Positions 41,733 to 51,700 of a DNA stretch of 64,000 nt are shown here, one piece after another. The stretch is from Acidobacteriota bacterium. Its GTDB lineage: Bacteria > Acidobacteriota > Blastocatellia > Pyrinomonadales > Pyrinomonadaceae. The stretch is taken from positions 75,697 through 139,696 of the forward strand of contig QHXR01000003.1 in the NCBI GenBank assembly GCA_003223025.1, in the 5' to 3' direction. The translations under genes and the position numbers were made by a program. Under the pieces are notes generated by a model. That model worked only from the letters and a program-made list of their open reading frames with translations. It made no database searches and was not told the DNA's origin. How positions within the stretch are numbered: position 1 is the first letter of the stretch; the number at the start of each line of letters is the position of its first letter.

Positions 41733-44072
41733 ATGAAAACTACCAAGCTGACTACACTTGTTCTATTCGTGGTCTTTCTGTTCGTCTCAAGCTCGATCGC
41801 CCAGCAGCCGCCTCTGATCGATCGGGAGATCTTTTTTGGAAATCCGGAATATGCCGGAGCCCAGATCTCGCCGGACGGAAAGTACATTTCATTTATCAAA
41901 CCTTTGAATGATGTCCGAAACGTCTGGGTCAAGGGCGTTGACGAGCCGTTTGAGAAAGCTCGTCCGCTGACCGCGGAAAAGAAGCGGCCCGTCTCAGGTT
42001 ACTTTTGGAGTTGGGACAGCAAGTACGTTCTCTTCACCAAGGACAACGACGGCGATGAGAACTTTAATGTCTTCGCGGTCGACCCATCGGCTTCGCCCGC
42101 CGCCGGAGCTCAAGTTCCCGCACCAACAAACCTGACGAATGCGAAGGGAGTGAGGACGTTCATCTACAATGTCCCTGACACCGAACCGGATTACATCTAC
42201 ATCGGCATAAACGATCGCGACAAGTCGTGGCACGATCTCTACAAGGTCCAGATCTCGACCGGCACCAAAACATTGCTTCGCGAGAACAAGGATCGGCTAA
42301 CCGGATGGGTCTTCGACAACGCCGGAAAAGTGCGGCTTGCGACGCGATCGGCTCAGGACGGAACTACCGAGGTCCTACGCGTCGATGGCGACAAATTCAC
42401 ATCCGTTTACTCATGCGGCGTTTTCGAAAACTGCTCACCCTCTAACTTCGCAAAAGACGACAAACGCGTTTATATGCAGTCGAATAAGGGCAACCGCGAT
42501 CTTATTCAACTCGTGCTTTTCGATCCGGAAACCGGCAAAGAAGAGCTCGTCGAACAGGATCCGCTGGGACGCGTTGATTTCAGCGGAGCGTCATTCTCGA
42601 ACGTTACCAAAGAGCTCATCGCGACGACATACAACGACGATCGCGTTCGGATCTATTTCAAAGACAAAGCGTTTCAGAAAGATTACGACTTCATCAAGAA
42701 GAAACTTGGCGATCGTGAGATCTCGTTCGGTTCGAGCACGAAGGACGAATCGAAATTCATCATCTCGACCTACAGCGACGTCGATCCCGGCACCGTTTGG
42801 ATCTTCGATCGAAAGACCAAAAATCTATCGACGCTTTATCAGGTCCGCGAGAATCTCGATCGCAAGGCGCTTTCGCCGATGACACCGGTCCGTTACAAAT
42901 CGTCAGACGGTTTGGAGATCCCGGCTTACCTGACTATCCCCAAGGGCACAACGGGTAAAAATCTACCGGTCATCGTTGTGCCGCACGGCGGACCATGGGG
43001 ACGCGATTCGTGGGGATATAATTCCATCGCTCAATTTCTTGCAAATCGTGGATACGCGGTGCTTCAGCCCAATTTCCGCGCTTCGACGGGTTACGGAAAG
43101 AAATTTCTCGACGCCGGGAACAATCAGTGGGGCGACAAGATGCAGGACGACATCACGTGGGGAGTGAAGTATCTCGTCGAGCAAGGTATCGCTGATCCGA
43201 AGCGTGTCGGAATCATGGGCGGAAGCTATGGCGGCTACGCGACCCTGGCGGGCGTGACATTCACTCCGGATGTGTATGCGGCGGCAGTCGCGATCGTTGC
43301 TCCGTCGAACTTGAACACACTGTTGACGGCGATACCGGCCTACTGGGAGTCGGCCCGTATAACATTTGCGAAACGGATGGGCGATCCGAATACGACTGCG
43401 GGCAAGGCCCAACTCGATCGGCAGTCACCGTTGAATTCGGCAGATAAGATAAAAACGCCTCTCATGGTTGTCCAGGGTGCGAATGATCCGAGAGTAAATA
43501 AGCGAGAGGCTGATCAGATCGTCATCGCATTGCGCGATCGTGGCTATCCTGTCCAGTATTTGCTTGCCGACGACGAGGGACACGGATTCCAGCGCCCGGT
43601 TAACAATATGGCGATGTTTGCTGCTGGCGAGAAGTTCCTTGCTCAGTATCTCGGCGGTCGATATCAGGATACGATGACGCCTGCGGTCACCAAGCGACTC
43701 GGAGAGATCACGGTCGATCCGAAGACTGTCGTACTGGTAAAGAAAGCGGATATGAATACAGCTCCGGGTGCGAATATCGGCGGCAAGTGGAATTGGGCGG
43801 TCGATGCAAACGGACAGGTGATCGATCTCAGTGTCGATCTGAAGCAGGACGGAGCGGCGTTTACCGGCACCAGCGTTTCCGCTATCGGCAATGCGATCAT
43901 CGAGGGCGGAAAAGTGAGCGGCAAATCCATGACCGCGAAACTTATGGCCGATGTTCAAGGACAGCCCATGGAGTTCATCATCGAAGCCGTTATCGACGGC
44001 GATAAAATGACAGGCACGCTCACCGGCGGATCATTTGGTTCGCTTCCCTTCGTCGCGACTCGATCCAAATAA
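41733..44072 (+). CDS. Secreted S9 family (prolyl oligopeptidase-like) peptidase
   Basis: A 779-residue serine peptidase with signal peptide (MKTTKLTTLVLFVVFLFVSSSIAQ). An N-terminal seven-bladed propeller (about 40-390) includes PEYAGAQISPDGKYISFIK, and an alpha/beta-hydrolase domain follows (about 395-655). The catalytic triad is S498 in GGSYGGY, D585 in GANDPRVN and H617 in DEGHGF, so it should be active as dipeptidyl or oligopeptidase outside the cytoplasm. A C-terminal extension of about 100 residues (GGKWNWAVDANGQVIDLSVDL to SLPFVATRSK) is a beta-rich domain not present in core S9 enzymes. ATG 41733 fits the signal peptide. A terminator follows the stop. Confidence 0.93.
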   Translation: MKTTKLTTLVLFVVFLFVSSSIAQQPPLIDREIFFGNPEYAGAQISPDGKYISFIKPLNDVRNVWVKGVDEPFEKARPLTAEKKRPVSGYFWSWDSKYVLFTKDNDGDENFNVFAVDPSASPAAGAQVPAPTNLTNAKGVRTFIYNVPDTEPDYIYIGINDRDKSWHDLYKVQISTGTKTLLRENKDRLTGWVFDNAGKVRLATRSAQDGTTEVLRVDGDKFTSVYSCGVFENCSPSNFAKDDKRVYMQSNKGNRDLIQLVLFDPETGKEELVEQDPLGRVDFSGASFSNVTKELIATTYNDDRVRIYFKDKAFQKDYDFIKKKLGDREISFGSSTKDESKFIISTYSDVDPGTVWIFDRKTKNLSTLYQVRENLDRKALSPMTPVRYKSSDGLEIPAYLTIPKGTTGKNLPVIVVPHGGPWGRDSWGYNSIAQFLANRGYAVLQPNFRASTGYGKKFLDAGNNQWGDKMQDDITWGVKYLVEQGIADPKRVGIMGGSYGGYATLAGVTFTPDVYAAAVAIVAPSNLNTLLTAIPAYWESARITFAKRMGDPNTTAGKAQLDRQSPLNSADKIKTPLMVVQGANDPRVNKREADQIVIALRDRGYPVQYLLADDEGHGFQRPVNNMAMFAAGEKFLAQYLGGRYQDTMTPAVTKRLGEITVDPKTVVLVKKADMNTAPGANIGGKWNWAVDANGQVIDLSVDLKQDGAAFTGTSVSAIGNAIIEGGKVSGKSMTAKLMADVQGQPMEFIIEAVIDGDKMTGTLTGGSFGSLPFVATRSK

Positions 44073-44094
44073 ACTTCGTGCATTATCGATAAAT

Positions 44095-44121
44095 AAGGCT
44101 CGCTTCGGCGGGCCTTTTTTA
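44095..44121 (+). terminator. Terminator after S9 peptidase
   Basis: Stem AAGGCTCGC/GCGGGCCTT (44095-44103 with 44108-44116, one G-U pair), then TTTTTT. Confidence 0.88.
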
Positions 44122-44308
44122 CGTCGGGCTCCCGACATAAACCGTCTTGATTTAGAACAACGGAAAACGAGTGTCGATCTATTTCAATAAGAGTTTTCAG
44201 CGAAAAAAGCGACGATTGCTGAGTGCGGCTTGCGCGGCATGATGATTGCACAATGGTTTGGCATAGCGAAAGCTAGATCCAAATAAAAACTTCAAGGGGA
44301 AACAAACT

Positions 44309-44851
44309 ATGAATAATCAAGCTACATCACGCCAGGGAGAGAAATCACTGCTGACAGGAATGTTCCGCGATAGGGAAAGTACTGAAGGTGCTTACCAGAG
44401 TCTGCGGGACCGCGGCTATTCGGACGACGACATCAACGTTCTTATGTCCGATGAGACAAGAGACAAGTATTACTCCGATGGTGACTCCGCTCTTGAGGGC
44501 AATAAGGCGCTTGAAGGCACAGGTGCCGGAGCCGCGATCGGCGGAACTCTTGGAGCGATCATCGGCGGTATCGCCGCTATCGGAACAAACGTCATTCTAC
44601 CGGGTCTCGGCCTCGTAGTTGCGGGACCGATCGCAGCGGCTCTTGCCGGCGCAGGTGCCGGCGGGCTTACCGGCGGATTGGTCGGAGCATTGATCGGATG
44701 GGGAATTCCGGAAGATCGTGCCGTTGCTTATGAATCTGGCATTCGCGAAGGCGGAACTGTTCTCGGCGTCACGCCGCGTTCTGACGAGGACGCAGACTAC
44801 TTCGAGAATGAGTGGCGAACGAATTACCGCGGCGAGAACGTGTACCGCTAG
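44309..44851 (+). CDS. General-stress 17M-like protein with glycine zipper
   Basis: A 180-residue protein. Residues 12-55 (SLLTGMFRDRESTEGAYQSLRDRGYSDDDINVLM) match the general stress protein 17M-like (YflT) fold. The centre (70-125) is a Gly/Ala-rich glycine-zipper region (GTGAGAAIGGTLGAIIGGI and GAGAGGLTGGLVGALIGWG) that could form paired membrane helices. The end (EDRAVAYESGIREGGTVLGVTP) returns to the stress-protein pattern. Such proteins are often induced by osmotic or oxidative stress. AGGGGAA stands shortly before ATG 44309. The 236-base upstream gap contains the S9 terminator and no other clear gene. Confidence 0.8.
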   Translation: MNNQATSRQGEKSLLTGMFRDRESTEGAYQSLRDRGYSDDDINVLMSDETRDKYYSDGDSALEGNKALEGTGAGAAIGGTLGAIIGGIAAIGTNVILPGLGLVVAGPIAAALAGAGAGGLTGGLVGALIGWGIPEDRAVAYESGIREGGTVLGVTPRSDEDADYFENEWRTNYRGENVYR

Positions 44852-44879
44852 TCGGTAGATCAATCATCATTCGGTTAAG

Positions 44880-44907
44880 AAGGCTGTCTGCAAAGGCAGC
44901 CTTTTCG
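44880..44907 (+). terminator. Terminator after the glycine-zipper gene
   Basis: Stem AAGGCTG/CAGCCTT (44880-44886 with 44897-44903) followed by TTCG; the T-run is short. Confidence 0.75.
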
Positions 44908-44923
44908 CGTATATTTCGAATAG

Positions 44924-45023
44924 CGTAGCGATCGCATGAATTTAGGCCGTGTCCCTTCAGGTCACGGAAAATCGGGTAGTAAACGCGCCGCGTGAGCGAC
45001 GCCTAAATTCAGCCGTCGCTACG
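44924..45023. repeat. Imperfect 23-24-bp inverted repeat
   Basis: CGTAGCGATCGCATGAATTT then AGGC (44924-44947) faces GCCTAAATTCAGCCGTCGCT then ACG (45001-45023) with few mismatches. A small hairpin CCGTG/CACGG lies inside the left half. The intergenic interval 44852-45162 holds no gene: it contains the terminator at 44880, this inverted repeat, the TTGACAC triplet and a minus-strand terminator. Confidence 0.7.
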
Positions 45024-45042
45024 CGGCCGAGTACTCGAAGTT

Positions 45043-45090
45043 TTGACACATGCTCTCTGTTTGACACGCTCTCTGTTGACACGCTCCTTG
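45043..45090. repeat. Three direct TTGACAC repeats
   Basis: TTGACACATGCTCTCTG (45043-45059), TTGACACGCTCTCTG (45061-45075) and TTGACACGCTCCTTG (45076-45090) follow one another. Each starts with a perfect -35 hexamer, but no good -10 element lies at the right distance. Confidence 0.75.
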
Positions 45091-45115
45091 GACGCAGAGA
45101 CAAACACATAAAAAA

Positions 45116-45150
45116 AGAGGCTGCCCAAAAAGGACAGCCTCTCTATTTTT
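45116..45150 (-). terminator. Terminator of the giant surface-protein gene
   Basis: AGAGGCTGCC (45116-45125) pairs with GGACAGCCTCT (45132-45142) with one bulge. On the minus strand it is followed by a T-run (complement of AAAAAA at 45111-45116), on the plus strand by CTATTTTT, so it can work both ways. Confidence 0.88.
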
Positions 45151-45162
45151 GCTACCGCGGAA

Positions 45163-45675
45163 TTACTGCGGCAGGTATGCAGACGGAACCGGAACGTCCG
45201 TACTGATTCCCCACTTAACTCCGGTCAGCATGCTGTCCGAGCTGCGAAGCACGAACCACTCACCGGTCGAAGGTCTGTACACCGCACGATCGCTTGTTCC
45301 GTCGCCATCGTAATCGGCCGGGACCGCAACATCGGTTCCGAGACCCAGTGCAACCACATTCGTAGTTCCGGCGAGTGAGTTAACCACCCACCACTGGCCA
45401 CTGCGATAGATCGCCAAGTCGTTGCGTCCGTCACCATCGAAGTCGCCTGCCACCGGCTTATCCGATGCGGTACCCCAATTGGCGATCAGGACCGAGTTGG
45501 TCGAGCTGCGGTTGATGAACCACGTGCCGTCTCTGTAGACCGCGATGTCCGTCTTGAAGTCGCCATCGTAATCACCCTGGACCGGACGATCCGTGCTGAT
45601 ACCGAAATTGACTCCATACGTTCCAGCGTCCGAACTGCGGATCACGAACCAGGTTCCGGTCGACGGACGGAACAC
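45163..45675 (-). CDS. Detached C-terminal FG-GAP/VCBS repeats of the giant surface protein
   Basis: 170 residues of FG-GAP/VCBS-type repeats with calcium-binding DxDxDG loops: QGDYDGDFKTDIAVYRDGTW, AGDFDGDGRNDLAIYRSGQW and PADYDGDGTSDRAVYRPSTG. They continue, in another frame, the repeats at the end of the large ORF that stops at 45764. When the frame is corrected, the intervening 45676-45763 codes for QNVTWGTAGDKGVQGDYDG and VAVFRP, so the natural protein runs through. ATG-like starts in this frame have no ribosome binding site. This segment is probably not made as a separate protein unless frameshifting occurs. Confidence 0.8.
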   Translation of the reverse strand: MFRPSTGTWFVIRSSDAGTYGVNFGISTDRPVQGDYDGDFKTDIAVYRDGTWFINRSSTNSVLIANWGTASDKPVAGDFDGDGRNDLAIYRSGQWWVVNSLAGTTNVVALGLGTDVAVPADYDGDGTSDRAVYRPSTGEWFVLRSSDSMLTGVKWGISTDVPVPSAYLPQ

Positions 45676-45763
45676 GGCGACATCGGTCTTGCCGTCACCG
45701 TCGTAATCGCCCTGAACTCCCTTGTCTCCGGCCGTTCCCCAAGTTACGTTCTGAATCGCCGAA

Positions 45764-48700
45764 TCAGTCAGTCAAGCCATCGCCATCATAATCACCCGGT
45801 ACCGCCGTCATGCCGCTCGGTCCGACGGAGCCGATCTTATTCGTTCCGTTGCTCGATTGCAGGACGTACCATACCGACGTGCTCGGCCTGAAGACGCTGA
45901 AGTCGGACTTCAGATCACGATCGAAGTCAGCCACGTAAGGCCTATCTTCGTCGACGAGAACACCAGCACCCTGACCATCCACGATAATCGTGTTCGGAGA
46001 CGGATTGCTGAGATTGACGAAGAAGAACTCGTTCTCTTCCTTGTTCAGGTCGCCGGTGACGGGGACCGAGACGGTCAGCGTTCCGGGCGATTCGAAGTTG
46101 AGAGTTCCGCTCGTCGCAGTGTAATCGCTTCCGGCAGTGGCGGTTCCATTTGCCGTTGCATACTGGACCGACGCAAGGGTCACGCCCTCAGGAGCAGCGG
46201 TCGGAGGCGAGATGAACGACAGCGTTACATTGAACACGGCGTTCGTCGTTCCGGAATTACCTTCGGCTCTGTGTACGTCACTGATCGACACGTTGAATGT
46301 CGCCGGTGCCGGATCATCATCTGTGATGGTCAACACGGCCGTCGAAGGCGAACCGATCGTGGCACCGCCCGTCACATTCGAGAGAGCGAGATTGACCGTC
46401 TCGTTTCCTTCGAACACAGCGTCGTTACAGATCGTGACGTCGAACGTCTTGCTTACTTCAGCGTCGAGGAAAGTCAGTGTGCCATTGGCATTGACGTAGT
46501 CTACGCCCGCTCCACAAGAAGCTCCGCCCGTCGCCGTACCGTTGCTACTCGCGAAGGTCACGCCAACCGTTCCAGTGCTGCCGCCGGTTCGGGTTACGGT
46601 GATCGTCGATGTACCGCCCGCTTCGCCGACTGAGTACGTCGCACTGCTGAATTGCAGCGATCCCGGTGCTCCGCCGCCCACAACCTCGTCAGCACCGATG
46701 TCCGGCGTGGTTGCCGAGCGGGTCTGGCCGTCGAAGTCGGTTGTGACTCCCGCGATCGGTGTTCCGTCGTCAAGTATGGGACTTCCAAGCTGCAAGTGCA
46801 GGTCGGTCGTCGACATGAACAGCGGATCGATCAACTGCGAGTTCGCATCGTCGGAAACTGCCGCCTGCCATGCGGCAAGCGTTCCGAGATCCGTTCCCGT
46901 CGTGTCGAGTGAACCAGTTCGGAAGAATCCGACATTCGCTCCGCCGGCAAACCAGTCGTTGAAGTTCGAATCCAGATTCGTAAACGTCGTCGACGTCATA
47001 CCGATCGAGTAACTCTTCGCATTTGCTCCACCACCCGAAGTCTGCGTGTTTGAGATGGCGTTGTTCTTCAGCTCGACGATCGGATTGGTTCCACTGATCG
47101 CGATGCCGTAGCTTCCGATCTGACTTGCAACCGCTCCGCGATTACCGGTATTCCACACCGAGTTGTACAACACCCTGGTGGTTGAACTCGTAACGCCTGC
47201 GACAAAGATGCCAGCCACGATGTCAGGTGACGTTGCCGGTCCGATCACGCCAGAGATCATATTGTTCTGGATCGTATTCGGTCCCGTCGTACCACCTGCT
47301 ACCGCGATACCGGCCGCCGAGAAGCCGACAGTGCTGCTTGCAGTGATGCCGCTGATCTTGTTTCCAGCGATCAATGCGTTAGTTACACCGCCACTCGTTA
47401 CGTTCGTCGTGCTGACGTTTTGGATACCCGCGATAATTCCGATCGAATCCGCAGACTCGTTCGAATCGATACCGCCGATGCTATTTTCAGTAACCTGGAT
47501 TCCGTTCTGGTTGAAGAAGAAGATTCCGCCTCTTCGCAGACGGTTTGCACCCGTGGCCGACAGGTCATTTCTTGTAATGACCGCGCCGGTCGCCGGAGTT
47601 CCGGTTACACCGTTATAGAAGATACCGAGAATTGCTTTCTGAACACTGCAATTTTCGACACGTCCGTTGTTGTTATTGATCGTCGGGGAAGCTCCCGGAT
47701 TCGTATTTCCGAAGTGAATACCAAGCAGCGTCTGTGTCGGATCCTGACCCGATACATTGACGTTCTTGATCGTCACATCTTGAGCACCATTGGTTCCCTG
47801 CTGAACCAGAATGACACCGCCCGCCGTTGCGGTTGTGCTTGTATTCTGGACCGTCAAGTTACGAAGTGCCGGATCGCCGCCGACTCCCGTCGCCGTTCCG
47901 CCCGTAAGCGAACCGTCGATCGTCACACGGTCGGCACCGTTGAACTTGATGATGCCGGTAGTGCTGCTTCCCGTTATCGTCCGAGCCGCACCCGTCGGTT
48001 TGATAACCACCGTGAACGGGGCCGCGAACTCATTCAACGCGACCGTACCGGTTTCACCGGCCAGGTCGGACACGATGTTGATGACTAAATCGTTCGTCAC
48101 CGTCATGCCATTGATGAATTCAAAGACGCCGCCCGTATTGGTCAAGGATGGATAAGTCCCTCCCGTCCCAACGGTGAGAACCGTCGGACCTGACGGAACA
48201 TCGTTATCCAAGAGCGTCAGTACCGCCGTTGAAGGAGATCCAAGCGTGGCTCCGACCGGCATCGTCAACGCAAGGTTAACGGTCTCATCGGGTTCATCCA
48301 CCGTGTCTATACACGTCGGAACATTAAAGAAGGCACTGACCTGGCCCGCCAAGATTGTGGCCGTACCGGAGGTATTCAGGTAGTCAACACCCGGAGTACA
48401 GCTAGCTCCTCCGGTAGCACTGCTACCCGCGACCGTCGCATAGTTTACCGTCACGTTACTCTGGCTCGCGCCGGAGAGCGTAATGGTGATGAATCCACCG
48501 CCGCTAAGTTCGTCTACCGTTGTATAGGTCGCCGAGCTGAACTGAACAGTCGGCACACCCTCATTTTCGGTAATCGTAACGGCTGCCGGGTTCGGAGTTC
48601 CGATCGTGGCACCGCCAGTGGCGTTGGAAAGCGTTGCATTGAACGTCTCGTCTCCCTCGAACACCGAGTCGTCGCATATCGCGACACTGATCGTCTTGCT

Positions 48701-51700
48701 AGTTTCAGCGTCGGCGAACATCAACGTACCACCGGTGTTGACATAGTCGACGGCTCCTCCGCAGGATCCACCGCCGGTTGCCGTGCCGCCGCCGAGTGCA
48801 TAGTCGACGGTAACAGCTCCGCTACTGCCACCGGTTCTGTTGACGGTTAGCGTTGCCGTCGGTCCGGCCTCGCCTATCGTGTAGGTTGCACTGCTGAATG
48901 CCAGCGAGCCCGGAGCCCCCGCTACTTCGTCCGCACCTATATCAGGTGTGGTTGCCGATCGCGCGTCGCCGTCGAAATCGACCGTCACACTAGCGAGCGG
49001 ACTTCCGTCGTCGAGTATCGTGCTTGCCGGCTGCAAGTGCAGATCGGTTGCCGATACGAACAGCGGATCGACTGCCTGCGAGTTTGCGTCCTTCGTCGTC
49101 GCACCCTGCCAATTTGCCAAAGTGGCGAACGTGACCGTGGCTTGCCGTCCGACGTTCTGTGCGAAGTAGTCGTTGTAGTTAGAATCCGCAAAGACTGCTG
49201 CAGCCTGAGTTGATTCGTTGATTACCGCAAAGCGAGTACCGACTGTTTCCTGATTAACAAGAACGTTGTCGCGTACATCAACCGCACCGGCTGTTGTGAC
49301 GCCAGAGGTGATGTTGATGGCCGAAGTAATACTGTTTGCAGTCGTCTGACTCGTCGCAAGATTGATCGAGTTGAAGTAGATTTTATATCCACTTCCCGAT
49401 GCGGCGACGATACCGTAACCGTTATCCGCGAATGCGACTCCGTTGAAGCCGACACCAGCGATGTCCCTGATGAAGTTATTGGAGATCAGATTGTTGGACG
49501 CAACACTGGTTGCCGCCAGGAAGATACCGTTGGCGCCAAAGCCGGACGGGTTGTTGTGCTTAACATCGCTGATCGAGTTGCGAGTAACCGTTCCGTTAGT
49601 TGCGTTAGCCGAAAGCTGAATACCAGTCATCGTCGAGCTGGTAACAGTCGTCGAACTAATACCCATAATGGTGTTGCCGCTAATCGTGAAGTTATTCGCG
49701 CCGCCGAGCAGCATGCCTCGGAAACTCAATTTCTCTGAGACGACCGTCGATCCGAATGTGTTTCCGGTGATCGCCCAGTTTTGATCAAAGGTCGTAGCGT
49801 TTCCTGAAATGAAGAGCGCGTTTTGAACCTTGATGACCTTGTTGTTCTGGAACGTATTATTCGACTGCGGTGCTTGTGCCGCGCCGCCAAATGTCGAACT
49901 ACCAGCCAAAACTCCGGCGATGATATTCGTCGCCACACTTCCCTGCAGATTGGTGTTCTTAATGGTGTTGCTATTAGAGCCGTTCGGAACCGCCGTACTT
50001 CTCATCCAGATTACGGCCGATGTCGTCGTGGCATTCGTGATCGTCAAACTGCGATCCGTTCCACCCGAAGTTGAACCGTCAATCGTTACATTGTCAGCTC
50101 CGTTCAGGATAATCAGACCGCTACTCGCGGCCGATGTGCCGGAGATCGTTCTCGCACCACCCGACGGTTTGATAACCATCGTGAATCCTGCTGCGAATTC
50201 GTTCAACGCGATGGCACCGGTTTCGGCGGTCAGGTCGGATGTGACATTGACCGTGATGTTGCCCGATATCGTCATTCCGTTGATCGCATCAAACACGCCG
50301 CCCGCGTTTGTCAGAGACGTATAGGTCTCTCCCGTTCCGACGTTGATCGTCAGCGGGCCACCTACGTCATTGTCATTGATCGTGACCATCTCGGAACTCT
50401 GAACTCCGATCGTCGCTCCGCCGGTTGGCGTGGCCAAAGCAACCAGGAATGTTTCAGGTGATTCAACAAGAGCATCCTCGCAAATCGAGATCGGGATGTT
50501 CTTCGCTGCAGTGTCGCCGTCCGCCCAATTAAGCGTACCGCTGACTCCCGCAAAATCGACTCCGGCAGCGCATGCAGCTGCACCGTTCGCCGTCAGCGGA
50601 AGGAATGAGTAACTTACCCCGACTGCTCCGTTGGATCCGCCCGTGCGAGTCACGGAAACAGTAACCGCTCCTGCTGCTTCGCCAAATGAAGCAAAAGCGG
50701 CGGACATCTGGAGTGAACCCGGCATCGCGATCTCGTTGTCGGTGATCGTAACTGCCGCCGGATTCGGCGTTCCAATAGTCGCGCCGCCAGTGGCATTCGA
50801 AAGCGTAGCGTTGAAAGTCTCGTCGCCTTCGAAGACCGCGTCGTCACAGATCGGAACGACTATGTTCTTGGTCGTTTCGCCATTCGCAAAGTTGACCGTG
50901 CCGCCGGTGTTGACGTAATCGACTGCACCGCCGCAGGCCGCTCCACCGGTTGCCGTGCCGCCGGCCAACGCGTAATCAACGGTTACAGCACCATCGCTGC
51001 CGACGGTTCGGTTGACCGTCAACGTGGCCGAAGGTCCGGCCTCGCCGATCGTATAAGTCGCCGAACTGAACGCCAGCGTTCCAGGTACCGGCACGAAGAA
51101 TTCGTCCGCACCGATCTCGGGAGCAGTTACCGATCGCGGGTTACCGTCGAAGTCGATGATTACCGCGGGAATAGGAGTTCCGTCGTTCTCAACCGGGCTC
51201 GCCGGCTGCAGATGAACATTCGTAATCGGATCGACAAACAACGGATCGACTTCCTGCGAATTCGCATCGTCGGAAACAGCAGCCTGCCATGCGGCGAGAT
51301 TTGCCAGGTCCGTACCCGTCGTGTCGATCGAACCCGTTCGGAATCCGCCAGCATTAGCACCGCTGCTAAAGAACGCGTTGTAGTTCGAATCAAGATTAGT
51401 GAAGACCGTCGTCGTCATACCGATAGCGTAGCTTTTCGCCGCAGCTCCGCCGCCCGAAGTCTGAGTCGTGTAGAAGATATTATTCTTCAGCTCGACGACG
51501 GGATCGGTACCACTGATGGCAATGCCATAACTCCCGATCTGACTCGCGACTGCGCCGCGACTTCCGGTGTTCGACACGCTGTTGTAATAAAGGCGAGTCG
51601 TGGCACTCGGAACTCCTGAAACATAAATACCTGCGACGAGATCGGGCGACGTTGCAGGAGCGTTCAAGCCCGTGATCATATTGTTGACGATCGTATTCGG

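Noticed and set aside
45857-48155. Several long plus-strand ORFs opposite the giant surface gene
   Set aside because: They follow the period of the repeated domains and read as low-complexity Val/Pro/Ser or Arg-rich text; none has a ribosome binding site.
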